Assembly: GCA_003506995.1 (NCBI GenBank)
Contig: DNXB01000558.1
Location: forward strand, 3,413-11,233
Direction: 5' to 3'
Length of the DNA stretch: 7,821 nt
Origin: Verrucomicrobiales bacterium
GTDB lineage: Bacteria; Verrucomicrobiota; Verrucomicrobiia; Verrucomicrobiales; Verrucomicrobiaceae
Shown: one piece after another, positions 1 through 6,658 of the stretch
Layout: each line of letters opens with the position of its first letter
Numbering within the stretch: position 1 is the stretch's first letter
The notes under the pieces: generated by a model
Told to the model about the DNA's origin: nothing
Seen by the model: only the letters and a program-made list of their open reading frames with translations
Databases searched by the model: none
Position numbers and translations under genes: made by a program

Positions 1-1289
1 CGCAGTGAGTCCTCGGCACGCTGCTGGGCGGCCTGCGTGTCGGCGGCGGCCGTGACCGCCTGTCGTTCGGCATCCTGAAGGCCGGTCAGGCGGGCCTGGG
101 CCTCGCTGAGCGCGACTTCCATGCGATGCAGCTCGTCGTTGAGCGTGGCATGCCGTGTTTCGACCTTCTGGGCGCGGGCCAGGGCTTGCGCGAGCTGTTC
201 CTCGCCGGCACGCACCTGCCCGGTGATGGCAGAGGCCTGCTTTTGCAGTGATTGCTCACGCTGTTCGCTTTCAGCGATCTGCTTTCGCAGATCATTGAGG
301 CGGGCTGTCTCGCGCTCGCCATCCTGGCGAAGCTGGCCGAGGCGGGCGCTTTCCTGCTCCAGTTCCGTCTTGAACGCGTCGATTTTGCCTTTGGCGGCGG
401 TTTCGGCGTCAACGATCTGCCTGCGGATTTCATCAAGGCGGGCCGTCTCATGTCCACCGTCCTTGCGCAGTTGCTCAAGACGGGCGCTTTCCTGCTCTTG
501 TTGCGTGGCGATGGCTTGCAGCCGGTCTTTCGCGGCGGTTTCAGCCTCGGCGGCCTGCTGGCGCAGATCGTCAACACGGGCCGCCTCTCGCTCGCCATCC
601 TTGAGGCATTGATCAAGGCGGGCGCTTTCTTCCTGCTGCTGCGCGGCCAGGGCTTCGAGTCTGGCCTTCGCGGCCGCTTCATCGTCAGCGAGCTTCTGTA
701 AACCGGCTGATTTTTCCTCGTGCTCGGCGGCGAGCGTGTGAATGGCCGCGAGCCATTCGCCATGGGTCGTTTCAGCGTGCTTCGCGGCGGCCTGCAGCGG
801 CAGCATGCGTTCCTCCGCCGCGCGCAGGGTGCGCAGGCGGCTTTCGTGGGCGGAGCGTTCTTGCTCAGCCCTCAGCCGCCACTCGGCCAGCTCCTGCCGG
901 ACGGCCTCCACCTCGTCTTGCAAATTCTGCTGCTCCTCCGATGGAGCCTTGGTGTCATTGGTGACGGCAGGCTCCTTCTTTTTTTCCTCAGCCGGGGCTT
1001 CCGCGCCTTCGAGGTCGAGCAGCGCTGTCAGCGGGCCGAATGAAAGCTTGTCGCCATGGCGGAGAATGCGGCTCTCGACGCTTTCACCATTCACCAGCGT
1101 GCCGGAGGTAGAGCCCAGATCCAGCACCTCAACGCGTCCGTCAGGATGGCAGATCACTTCGGCGTGGTGCTTGGAAAGGCGCTCGTCATCCACGACCACG
1201 TCGTTGTCCTCGGCACGACCGAGGGTGAGGCGATCCGCGAGCGGAACCTCCTCGTGTCCGTCTTCGAGAACGAATGTGAGTTTTGCCAT
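1..1289 (-). CDS. FHA-domain coiled-coil protein, third paralogue (C), C-terminus outside window
   Basis: The frame is open from ATG at 1289-1287 to the left edge without a stop (429 codons seen), so the protein is truncated by the window. Residues 1-95 form an FHA domain, a phosphothreonine-binding fold, with the expected landmarks: GR at 24-25, SKHH at 39-42, GSTSGT at 59-64 and NG at 67-68. A short Lys/Glu/Pro linker follows, then an alpha-helical coiled coil rich in Ala, Glu, Gln, Arg and Leu. W179 sits in a HGEW motif also found in the first gene of the array. Residues 212-349 are three copies of a 46-residue repeat. The FHA domain is about two thirds identical by eye to that of gene A, and even the first 29 coding bases nearly match. 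No signal peptide or membrane segment is seen, so it is probably cytoplasmic. The start is fixed by homology, because no convincing ribosome-binding site precedes it. Its partner and function are unknown; a phospho-dependent scaffold is an inference. Confidence 0.88.
   Translation of the reverse strand, partial: MAKLTFVLEDGHEEVPLADRLTLGRAEDNDVVVDDERLSKHHAEVICHPDGRVEVLDLGSTSGTLVNGESVESRILRHGDKLSFGPLTALLDLEGAEAPAEEKKKEPAVTNDTKAPSEEQQNLQDEVEAVRQELAEWRLRAEQERSAHESRLRTLRAAEERMLPLQAAAKHAETTHGEWLAAIHTLAAEHEEKSAGLQKLADDEAAAKARLEALAAQQQEESARLDQCLKDGEREAARVDDLRQQAAEAETAAKDRLQAIATQQEQESARLEQLRKDGGHETARLDEIRRQIVDAETAAKGKIDAFKTELEQESARLGQLRQDGERETARLNDLRKQIAESEQREQSLQKQASAITGQVRAGEEQLAQALARAQKVETRHATLNDELHRMEVALSEAQARLTGLQDAERQAVTAAADTQAAQQRAEDSL
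243..656 (-). repeat. Three tandem 138-bp (46-residue) coding repeats
   Basis: Within paralogue C, residues 212-257, 258-303 and 304-349 (DNA 656-519, 518-381, 380-243) align without gaps. Each copy has ESARL at repeat positions 10-14, DG at 20-21 and AR at 26-27, followed by a basic-Gln segment; copies 1 and 2 also share AETAAK at 38-43. The third copy diverges over its last seven residues. Forty-six is not a multiple of seven, so each copy shifts the heptad phase by four, a spacing that would put a stutter in the coil at each junction. The pattern points to duplication of a whole unit rather than simple heptad bias. Confidence 0.85.
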
Positions 1290-1378
1290 GGGGTAGTGCC
1301 GTTTGCGGCGGAATCACAGACGCATCAACCGCTTTTTTCAGCAATCCGGCAATCGCCACGCGGCATTCGTCACCGCAT

Positions 1379-3766
1379 TCAAGATGCGAGAGGCATGTTC
1401 GTCTCGCGGGCGGTGGTGAATTCGGCGCGTAGCTCGGCAAGCTGGAGCTTCAGGGTGGCGATTTTTTCGCGGTGGTTTTGCTCCTCGACGGCGGCGCGTT
1501 TGACCTTGGCCTCGACCATGGCGAGCTGCTCCTGGGCGAGGCGGATTTTGGACTCCTGCTCACGCAGGGCGGGATCGATGGCGGGGCGGGTGCGCGCGCG
1601 CAGTTCCTGACGCTCGCGCTCCTGGCGCAGGAACTCCAGGCGGCTTTCCTCACGCTGCATGGTCTCGCGCAGGCGGTTGAGGCGGGCATTGAGGGCCGCC
1701 TCAAGGCCCGTGCCGGATGCCGAAGCGGACTGGGGTGCCGACATGGAGCGTGCGCGGCCCTGGGGGACGCAGGAAAGCAGGTGGCGAAGCCCGGCCATGG
1801 CCATTTCGATTTCGTTGCGCAGATTGCGCGCCTCCAGGGAGTCTGGCGGCAGGGGGGCAAGGCGCATGTTGCACTGGTCCATGCGCTCTTTCCAGTCGCG
1901 TAGCGGCAGGAGACGCGCCTCGAGTTCCGCGAGTTCCTGCCGGACAGCGGCGGTGTTACGGTTCATCTCCTCCTCACGGGCCAGCCGCTCTTTTTCCGCC
2001 TCCTCGGCGATGGAGCGTGTCTCCTCGTAGCGGGCGCGTTCGGTGCGCTCTGCCGCGCCGAGGCGTTGCAGGCCGGAGCGCAGATCGCGTTCCTGCGTGT
2101 TGAGGTTTTCGATGCGTGTCCTGGTCGCTTCTTCTTCGACTCTGAGACTGTCGAGAGCGCCCTGAAAAGTGGCGATCCTGGCTTCTCCGAGAGAAACCAC
2201 CGCCTGAACTTCCGCCTGCCGGGTTTCCGAGGCGGCGGTCTGCTGCTGCTGGGAGGCAAGCTGTTCCCCGGCCTTGAGAAGTTCCTCGTTTTTTGCAAGG
2301 AGAGCCTGGCGGGTGTCGCGGAGCTGGCGTGAGTGAGTGCGCAGCGACTGTTCGGTGACGGCCAGGGCATCCCGTGAGTCATCGAGTTGCGCCTCACTGG
2401 CCGCCAGATGTCGGGAGGTGAGAATGATGTCTTCTTCGGTGCGGCCCAGGTGTTCAAGGGCTGCGGTGAGCTTCTGCCGGGTCGTCGCGAGCTTTTCCTC
2501 AGTGCTGGCGAGAGCCTGGGAGCATGCCTGGAGCTCCTGCTCGGTGGTGGCAAGCCGGGCGGAGGCATCAGTGTGCCGCTGCTCGGTGGCACCGAGGTTT
2601 TGCCGTGTGTCCTGAAGCGCCTGCGTGGTGCTGGCAAGAGCGGTCTCGGCGACAGTCAGTTGCCGCCGTGTGTCACTGAGCAGGTCTTGACGGGTGGCGA
2701 GTTCTTCCTCCGTGGCGGCGAGAGCCTGGGCTGAAAAATCAAAGCGCTGTCCGGTGGTGGCGAGTTTTTCCTCCACCGAGGCCAGACTCAGTTCTGCGGC
2801 GGCCAGCGTGTGCTCCGTGGCGCTGAGTCTGGTTGTGGCGATGTCGAGAGACTGGTTGGCGCTGGCAAGCTCTTGCCGTCTGGCATCGAGATCTAATTCT
2901 GTGGCGGAGAGTTTCTCATTCGTGGTGTCAAGCCGGGCCTGGGTGGCGGCATGCTCTGCTTGCGTGCTGGCGAGACGGTCCTGATGAACCTTCAAATCCG
3001 CCTGAACGCCACGCCGGTCCGTTTCGGCATGCTGTTGCGCGGCACGGGCCTCCAGGGTGTTGCCGACGGCCTGCTGGTACTCGCCTCGGAGCCGGTCAAT
3101 GCGGGATTCCAGTTCATGGACCACGGCCGCGCTCTGCTGTCGCTGCTCAGCAAAAATACGGACGGCGGCGGACAATTCCTGGTAACGGGCCGTCTCCTCC
3201 TCGCACTGGGTGCGGGCATGGCGCAGCTTTTCCTCGGTGTCTGCAAGTTCGCGACCGCGGGTTTGGAGTTCGGCTTTGATCCCGTCACGGCTCAGTTCGA
3301 GCTGCCCGAGTTCGTGGGTGGTGTCTTTGATCCGGGCTTCGTGGAATTCCGCCGCCTCCATGCCTGCCTGGCAGCGCTCTTGCAGCACGCTGATTTCCCG
3401 TTCGAGCGCCTCGGCCCGGACTTGGTTGAGAGCGCATCTGCCGCTGAGTTCTTGGAACTGCGTTAGCGTTTGGTCCTGTCTGGCGGTCAGCGATTCGAGT
3501 TCGCTCCGGGCGGCGGCCTCCGCCGCCTGGAGCCGGCTGACCTCGCTGCATTTGGTCTCGTGCAGCCCGGTGATCACCCGCAGCGCCTCGGCTTTTTGCT
3601 GGTGTTCGGCGCACAACAGCCGCAAGGACTCCTGCCACTGCTGGTTTGCCGTCTGGGCATCCTCCACTGCTGCGGTCACTTCAGCCAGATGCCCGAGGGG
3701 CATGTCTCCCGCCAGAGGAACCAGCACCTCTCGCCCGCCATCGAGTACAAATGCCAGTCGGGTCAT
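1379..3766 (-). CDS. Long coiled-coil protein with truncated FHA remnant, second paralogue (B)
   Basis: The product is 795 residues, ATG 3766-3764 to TGA 1381-1379. Residues 1-26 (MTRLAFVLDGG... to LGH) align with the first 26 residues of gene A's FHA domain, but H26 replaces the Arg of the GR motif. The sequence then jumps directly to the coil: L27-W44 matches L238-W255 of gene A, so the FHA core with its SxxH and NG residues is missing. The remainder is predicted coiled coil. Residues 258-509 form an uninterrupted 36-heptad leucine ladder. A conserved block around LRDWKE (W625) and QREESRL (from Q704) matches gene A near W632 and Q731. There is no signal peptide, membrane segment or catalytic motif. 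The reading frame is intact over 2.4 kb, which argues against a dead gene. It is probably a structural rod that pairs with its FHA-bearing neighbours (inference). No clear Shine-Dalgarno site precedes the ATG. Confidence 0.9.
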   Translation of the reverse strand: MTRLAFVLDGGREVLVPLAGDMPLGHLAEVTAAVEDAQTANQQWQESLRLLCAEHQQKAEALRVITGLHETKCSEVSRLQAAEAAARSELESLTARQDQTLTQFQELSGRCALNQVRAEALEREISVLQERCQAGMEAAEFHEARIKDTTHELGQLELSRDGIKAELQTRGRELADTEEKLRHARTQCEEETARYQELSAAVRIFAEQRQQSAAVVHELESRIDRLRGEYQQAVGNTLEARAAQQHAETDRRGVQADLKVHQDRLASTQAEHAATQARLDTTNEKLSATELDLDARRQELASANQSLDIATTRLSATEHTLAAAELSLASVEEKLATTGQRFDFSAQALAATEEELATRQDLLSDTRRQLTVAETALASTTQALQDTRQNLGATEQRHTDASARLATTEQELQACSQALASTEEKLATTRQKLTAALEHLGRTEEDIILTSRHLAASEAQLDDSRDALAVTEQSLRTHSRQLRDTRQALLAKNEELLKAGEQLASQQQQTAASETRQAEVQAVVSLGEARIATFQGALDSLRVEEEATRTRIENLNTQERDLRSGLQRLGAAERTERARYEETRSIAEEAEKERLAREEEMNRNTAAVRQELAELEARLLPLRDWKERMDQCNMRLAPLPPDSLEARNLRNEIEMAMAGLRHLLSCVPQGRARSMSAPQSASASGTGLEAALNARLNRLRETMQREESRLEFLRQERERQELRARTRPAIDPALREQESKIRLAQEQLAMVEAKVKRAAVEEQNHREKIATLKLQLAELRAEFTTARETNMPLAS
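2240..2995 (-). repeat. 36-heptad Leu/Thr ladder (21-bp coding periodicity) in paralogue B
   Basis: Residues 258-509 can be written as 36 consecutive seven-residue units with no insertion or skip. Position 1 is Leu in 32 of 36 units; the exceptions are His, Phe, His and Ile. Position 4 is Thr in 18 units and Ala or Ser in 10 more. Typical units read LASTEEK, LATTRQK, LAVTEQS. This is a coiled coil with Leu at one core position and a small polar residue at the other, instead of the usual hydrophobic pair. It starts at LKVHQDR and ends at LASQQQQ. Confidence 0.85.
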
Positions 3767-3918
3767 CGGGAGTGAATTCTACAAGGGTGGAAACAAGAGT
3801 TGCTCGTTAACCTATCAGCCAACTTGGCTTATTACGCTTAATCAAATGGAGTGTTGCTTCAGAGTGCAAAAAAAAGCCTGATGGGCCATGTCATGCATGC
3901 CGTAGCACGCTTCTCTGC
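3767..3918 (-). promoter_or_regulatory. A+T-richer intergenic region before paralogue B, with palindrome
   Basis: These 152 bp separate the stop of gene A from the ATG of gene B and look less G+C-rich than the flanking genes. A 13-bp palindrome, AGCCAA-C-TTGGCT, lies at 3817-3829, 50 bp upstream of the start. A TTTGATT element lies at 3846-3840 on the minus strand; the same heptamer occurs before gene A at 6554-6548, also followed by an inverted repeat. These are candidate operator and promoter elements, but no convincing -10 box is seen. Confidence 0.35.
3868..3886 (-). terminator. Possible weak intrinsic terminator after gene A
   Basis: Read on the minus strand, a short stem GCC-CATCA-GGC (3886-3876) is followed at once by eight T residues (3875-3868). 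It lies about 32 bp beyond the stop of gene A. The stem is only three pairs plus a possible flanking wobble, so termination would be weak and read-through into gene B is likely. The T run is clear; the hairpin is marginal. Confidence 0.3.
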
Positions 3919-6492
3919 TCAGGGAGGAGATGGAGCATCCTTTTTCGCCTTCTTCATCACGCGGTCGAGGGCGGCCTCGTAGTTTTTGAGTTCGGTCTGG
4001 GCGAGGTCTGCCTGCTGGCGCAGGCTGCTGCGCTGGCGCTCGGCCTCGGTGATGTCGGCGCGCAGCTCGGCGAGTTTGCGCTCCATGTCGGCGAGTCTTT
4101 CGCGCCGCTTCTCCTCCTCGGCCTGGGAAGCCTCGATATTGTGCAGCAAGGCATGGTGGCGCTCCTCTTCCTGGCGGATTTTGGTTTCGAGGTGCCGGCT
4201 CTGCTCGCGCATCATGGCGTCGGCGGCGGGGCTGGGGCGCGGGTGGGTTTCATGGCGGGCGCGTTCGAGGCGAAGTTGATCGAGGCGGGATTCCTCGCGC
4301 TGCACGTTTTCACGCAGATGGGCAAGGCGGGACCGAAGCGTCGTTTCTTGCGCGGTGCCGGGGATCATCACGCTGCCGGTGGCCGTGCGCGGTCTTTCGG
4401 CTTTCATCGGGGCGGCCTGGGGAGCATTGAGCCGGGCTGCTTCGGGCGCACCGGAGCTTGCCTGGGTGCGCGCGGTGGTGATGAGATCAAGAAGCCCGGA
4501 CTTTTCTTTTTCGATCTCATGCCAGAGATCGCGCGCCTCGGGGGAATCCTGCGGCAGGGTGGCGAGGCGTGCGTAAAGCTGGTCCATGGCCTCCTTCCAA
4601 TCGCGCAACGGAGTCAGTTTGGAGACGAGATCCGCCAGATCGCCGCGGGAGGCATCAATGTTGGAGGCGAGCTTCTGAGCCTGCGCGGCGTGCTCCTTCT
4701 CCGCCTCGGCGGCGAGCTGGCGGACCTCCTCAAAACGCGCACGTTCGGCGCGTTCGGCGGTGGAGAGCTTGGAGAGTTCCGCCCGCAGGTCATTCTCGCG
4801 CGCGTGCAGGACTTCGGTGCGGCCTTTCGCGGCGCCTTCCTCACCTTCAAGACTTTGGATGGAGGATTTCAAGCCGGCGATCTGCCCCTCAGATGCTGTG
4901 ATGGCGGCCCGCAGTTCCACGAGCTGTGTCTCAGCGGCCGCAAGCTGCTGCCGCACTCCGGCTAGTTTCTGCCCGGTGCCGTCAAGCTCATGGCACTGCT
5001 TCTCGATTTCAGCCCGGCGCGTCTTCGTTTCCTCCAGACGCTGTGTTTCCTGGGCAAGCTCGGCGCCGCGGGAGGCCAGATCCTTTTCGCAAGTGGCGAG
5101 CCCGCCCTGGATGCGATGCAGGGATTCCTCCGTGCGCTGCCTGCTGGCGAGGGCTTCTTCCGTGGCGGTGGATGCCTGCTGGCGGGCTTTCTGAAGCACC
5201 GTGATGCGGGACTCCAGATCTTTGAGCAAAGCCTCGGCGCGCTGCTGCTCTTGAGCGAGCGTGGCAATGGCGGCGACAAGCGCGGCTTGGGTTGCTTCAG
5301 ACTCACGACAGCGGGCAAGAGCCTGCGCGAGCCGCTCCTCCGTGCCGCTGAGCTCCTTGATGCGCGCCTCGATCTGGACGCGGCTTCGGGCGAGCTGGTC
5401 GAGTTTTTTCTCAGCCGCCTTCACCTGATCCTCGCGTGCTTCGGCGAGTTCCCGGCTTTCCTGGCTGCGTTCTTCAAGCTCGGTGATTTGCCGGCGCTTC
5501 TCATCAAGCAAGATCTCGTCATGCGCGCATTCGGCGCGGATCTGCTGGAGGTGGGCGAGCTCCTGGTCCCGGTGCGTCGCGAGGCTGGCAATCTCGCTTC
5601 GGACGGCGGCCTCGTCGGCGCTGAGACGCTGCAGATCGGCGGCTTTCTCGTCATATTGGGCGGCAATGCCTTGCAATGCGGCCGTTTTTTCCGCGTGCTC
5701 GTGGGCGAGAGCCTGGATGGACTGGACCCATTCACCATGCACGGTCTCGGCCTCATGCACTGCGGCCTGCATGGGGGCAAGGCGCTCCGCCTCGGCGCGG
5801 AGGGATTCCACGCGGGTGTTATGCATGCCGCGCTCTTTTTCGGACCGCTCCTGCCAGTCGCGCAGATCCTTTTGCGCGGCGTCCGCCTCGCCTTGCAGCC
5901 GTGTTTTCTCCGCGTCGAGCCTTGCGGCAGTTTCCTGGTCTTCACGGAGACGATGAGCCAGGAGTTCCAGCTCGGTTTGCAACTGTGTTTTCTCCTCCTC
6001 AAGCCGCGTGGCAGTTTCCAAGTGTTCCGCCTGAAGCCTTGCCAGGAGTTCTTCGTGCGGCAGGGCGGTCGAGTTTTCTGCGCTGGTGTCCCGTTTTGTG
6101 GTTCGGTCCTTCTTGCGCCCGCCGATCTTGCCCGCCATGACCGGCCTGCCGTTCGCGGCTCTCAGGCCGTTCTCGGGCGCCACGGTCTTGCCGTTGGCGG
6201 CATGCTCTTCGAGATCGAGAACGGCGGTCAACGGCCCGAAGGCCAGACAGTCACCGTGGCGGATGGTCTGGCTGCGCACGCGCTCGCCATTGACGTAGGT
6301 GCCGGCGGTGGAGTTTGAATCAAAGACCTGAATGCTGCCGTCCGCGTTGAGCACCAGCTCGGCATGACGCTTCGAGATGCGGTCGTCATCGACGACCACA
6401 TCATTGTCTTCCGCCCGACCAAGGGTGACACGCTCCGAAAGAGGCACCACGATTTCCTGACCATCTTCAAGAACAAAGGTGAGTTTTGCCAT
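3919..6492 (-). CDS. FHA-domain coiled-coil protein, first paralogue (A), complete
   Basis: The product is 857 residues, ATG 6492-6490 to TGA 3921-3919. Residues 1-95 are an intact FHA domain, which in other proteins binds phosphothreonine peptides. The landmarks are G25-R26, S40-K-R-H43, the STAGT turn at 61-65 and N68-G69. Residues 96-148 are a polar linker with a basic, Thr-containing patch RKKDRTTKR at 126-134. From about 149 to the end it is coiled coil, broken by an Ala/Pro-rich stretch at roughly 670-715. Two sub-blocks recur in gene B: the segment ending in W255, and the C-terminal region containing LRDWKE (W632) and QREESRL (731-737). A 28-residue unit is duplicated near 158-201. No signal peptide, membrane helix or enzyme motif is seen. 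It is the first gene of the array, divergent from the glycosylase gene. FHA domains often act with Ser/Thr kinases, but none is encoded here. A scaffold role is inferred; the true partner is unknown. Confidence 0.92.
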   Translation of the reverse strand: MAKLTFVLEDGQEIVVPLSERVTLGRAEDNDVVVDDDRISKRHAELVLNADGSIQVFDSNSTAGTYVNGERVRSQTIRHGDCLAFGPLTAVLDLEEHAANGKTVAPENGLRAANGRPVMAGKIGGRKKDRTTKRDTSAENSTALPHEELLARLQAEHLETATRLEEEKTQLQTELELLAHRLREDQETAARLDAEKTRLQGEADAAQKDLRDWQERSEKERGMHNTRVESLRAEAERLAPMQAAVHEAETVHGEWVQSIQALAHEHAEKTAALQGIAAQYDEKAADLQRLSADEAAVRSEIASLATHRDQELAHLQQIRAECAHDEILLDEKRRQITELEERSQESRELAEAREDQVKAAEKKLDQLARSRVQIEARIKELSGTEERLAQALARCRESEATQAALVAAIATLAQEQQRAEALLKDLESRITVLQKARQQASTATEEALASRQRTEESLHRIQGGLATCEKDLASRGAELAQETQRLEETKTRRAEIEKQCHELDGTGQKLAGVRQQLAAAETQLVELRAAITASEGQIAGLKSSIQSLEGEEGAAKGRTEVLHARENDLRAELSKLSTAERAERARFEEVRQLAAEAEKEHAAQAQKLASNIDASRGDLADLVSKLTPLRDWKEAMDQLYARLATLPQDSPEARDLWHEIEKEKSGLLDLITTARTQASSGAPEAARLNAPQAAPMKAERPRTATGSVMIPGTAQETTLRSRLAHLRENVQREESRLDQLRLERARHETHPRPSPAADAMMREQSRHLETKIRQEEERHHALLHNIEASQAEEEKRRERLADMERKLAELRADITEAERQRSSLRQQADLAQTELKNYEAALDRVMKKAKKDAPSPP
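5892..6021 (-). repeat. 84-bp-period internal duplication in gene A
   Basis: Two similar segments of about 46 bp lie 84 bp apart, at 5892-5937 and 5976-6021. They encode ETAARLDAEKTRLQGE and ETATRLEEEKTQLQTE, a 28-residue (four-heptad) period. Both share the DNA core TGTGTTTTCTCC or its near match on the plus strand. This looks like a small in-frame duplication within the start of the coil, just after the basic linker. Confidence 0.6.
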
Positions 6493-6658
6493 TTTGCAGG
6501 GTTTCTAGGCTGCGGGAGTTTGATACCAAACTCGATTTCGCGTACCGAATCAAACACGCATTTTTTTTGATTTTCACCCGTCCAACACGTCACCGGGATG
6601 CGATGGCGGTTTTTCCCCGGCGCTTGTGCCTGGTGCGGAAACAGGCAGGATGCCCACC
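6493..6658. promoter_or_regulatory. Divergent intergenic region between gene A and the glycosylase gene
   Basis: This gap must hold the promoters of two oppositely transcribed genes. It contains two inverted repeats: GAGTTTG-ATAC-CAAACTC at 6516-6533, 23 bp before the gene A start, and AATCAAA...TTTGATT at 6548-6572 with an 11-bp spacer that includes part of a run of eight T residues (6561-6568). The first could be an operator for gene A or a 5' leader hairpin. AGGCAGG at 6643-6649 is a plausible ribosome-binding site for the glycosylase. Promoter boxes cannot be assigned with confidence. Confidence 0.4.

Noticed and set aside
243..656. Possible CRISPR-like or noncoding tandem repeat array
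   Set aside because: The 138-bp units have no unique spacers and keep an open frame with protein-level conservation, so they are coding repeats.
86..763. 225-residue minus-strand frame rich in Arg, Pro and Ser
   Set aside because: It overlaps gene C in another frame, and its composition is that of a shifted high-G+C coding frame. Gene C's frame is the one with FHA and the aligned repeats.
1290..1378. Terminator or promoter in the B-C gap
   Set aside because: Only a weak stem of about four pairs (GCGG...CCGC) without a following T run on the minus strand was found, and no promoter-like boxes.
1379..3766. Gene B as a pseudogene because its FHA domain is broken
   Set aside because: The frame is intact for 795 codons with a perfect heptad register and a conserved tail, which is unlikely without selection.
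4990..6318. 442-residue open frame on the plus strand opposite gene A
   Set aside because: It is the antisense of a Glu/Gln/Ala/Leu-rich coiled coil: GAG, CAG and GCC codons read backwards give Leu, Leu and Gly, and stops are rare. The sense frame has the FHA domain and paralogues; the antisense product shows no domain.
1379..6492. SMC or Rad50-like ATPase suggested by the long coils
   Set aside because: There is no Walker A, signature or Walker B motif in A or B and no hinge domain; the N-termini are FHA or FHA remnant.
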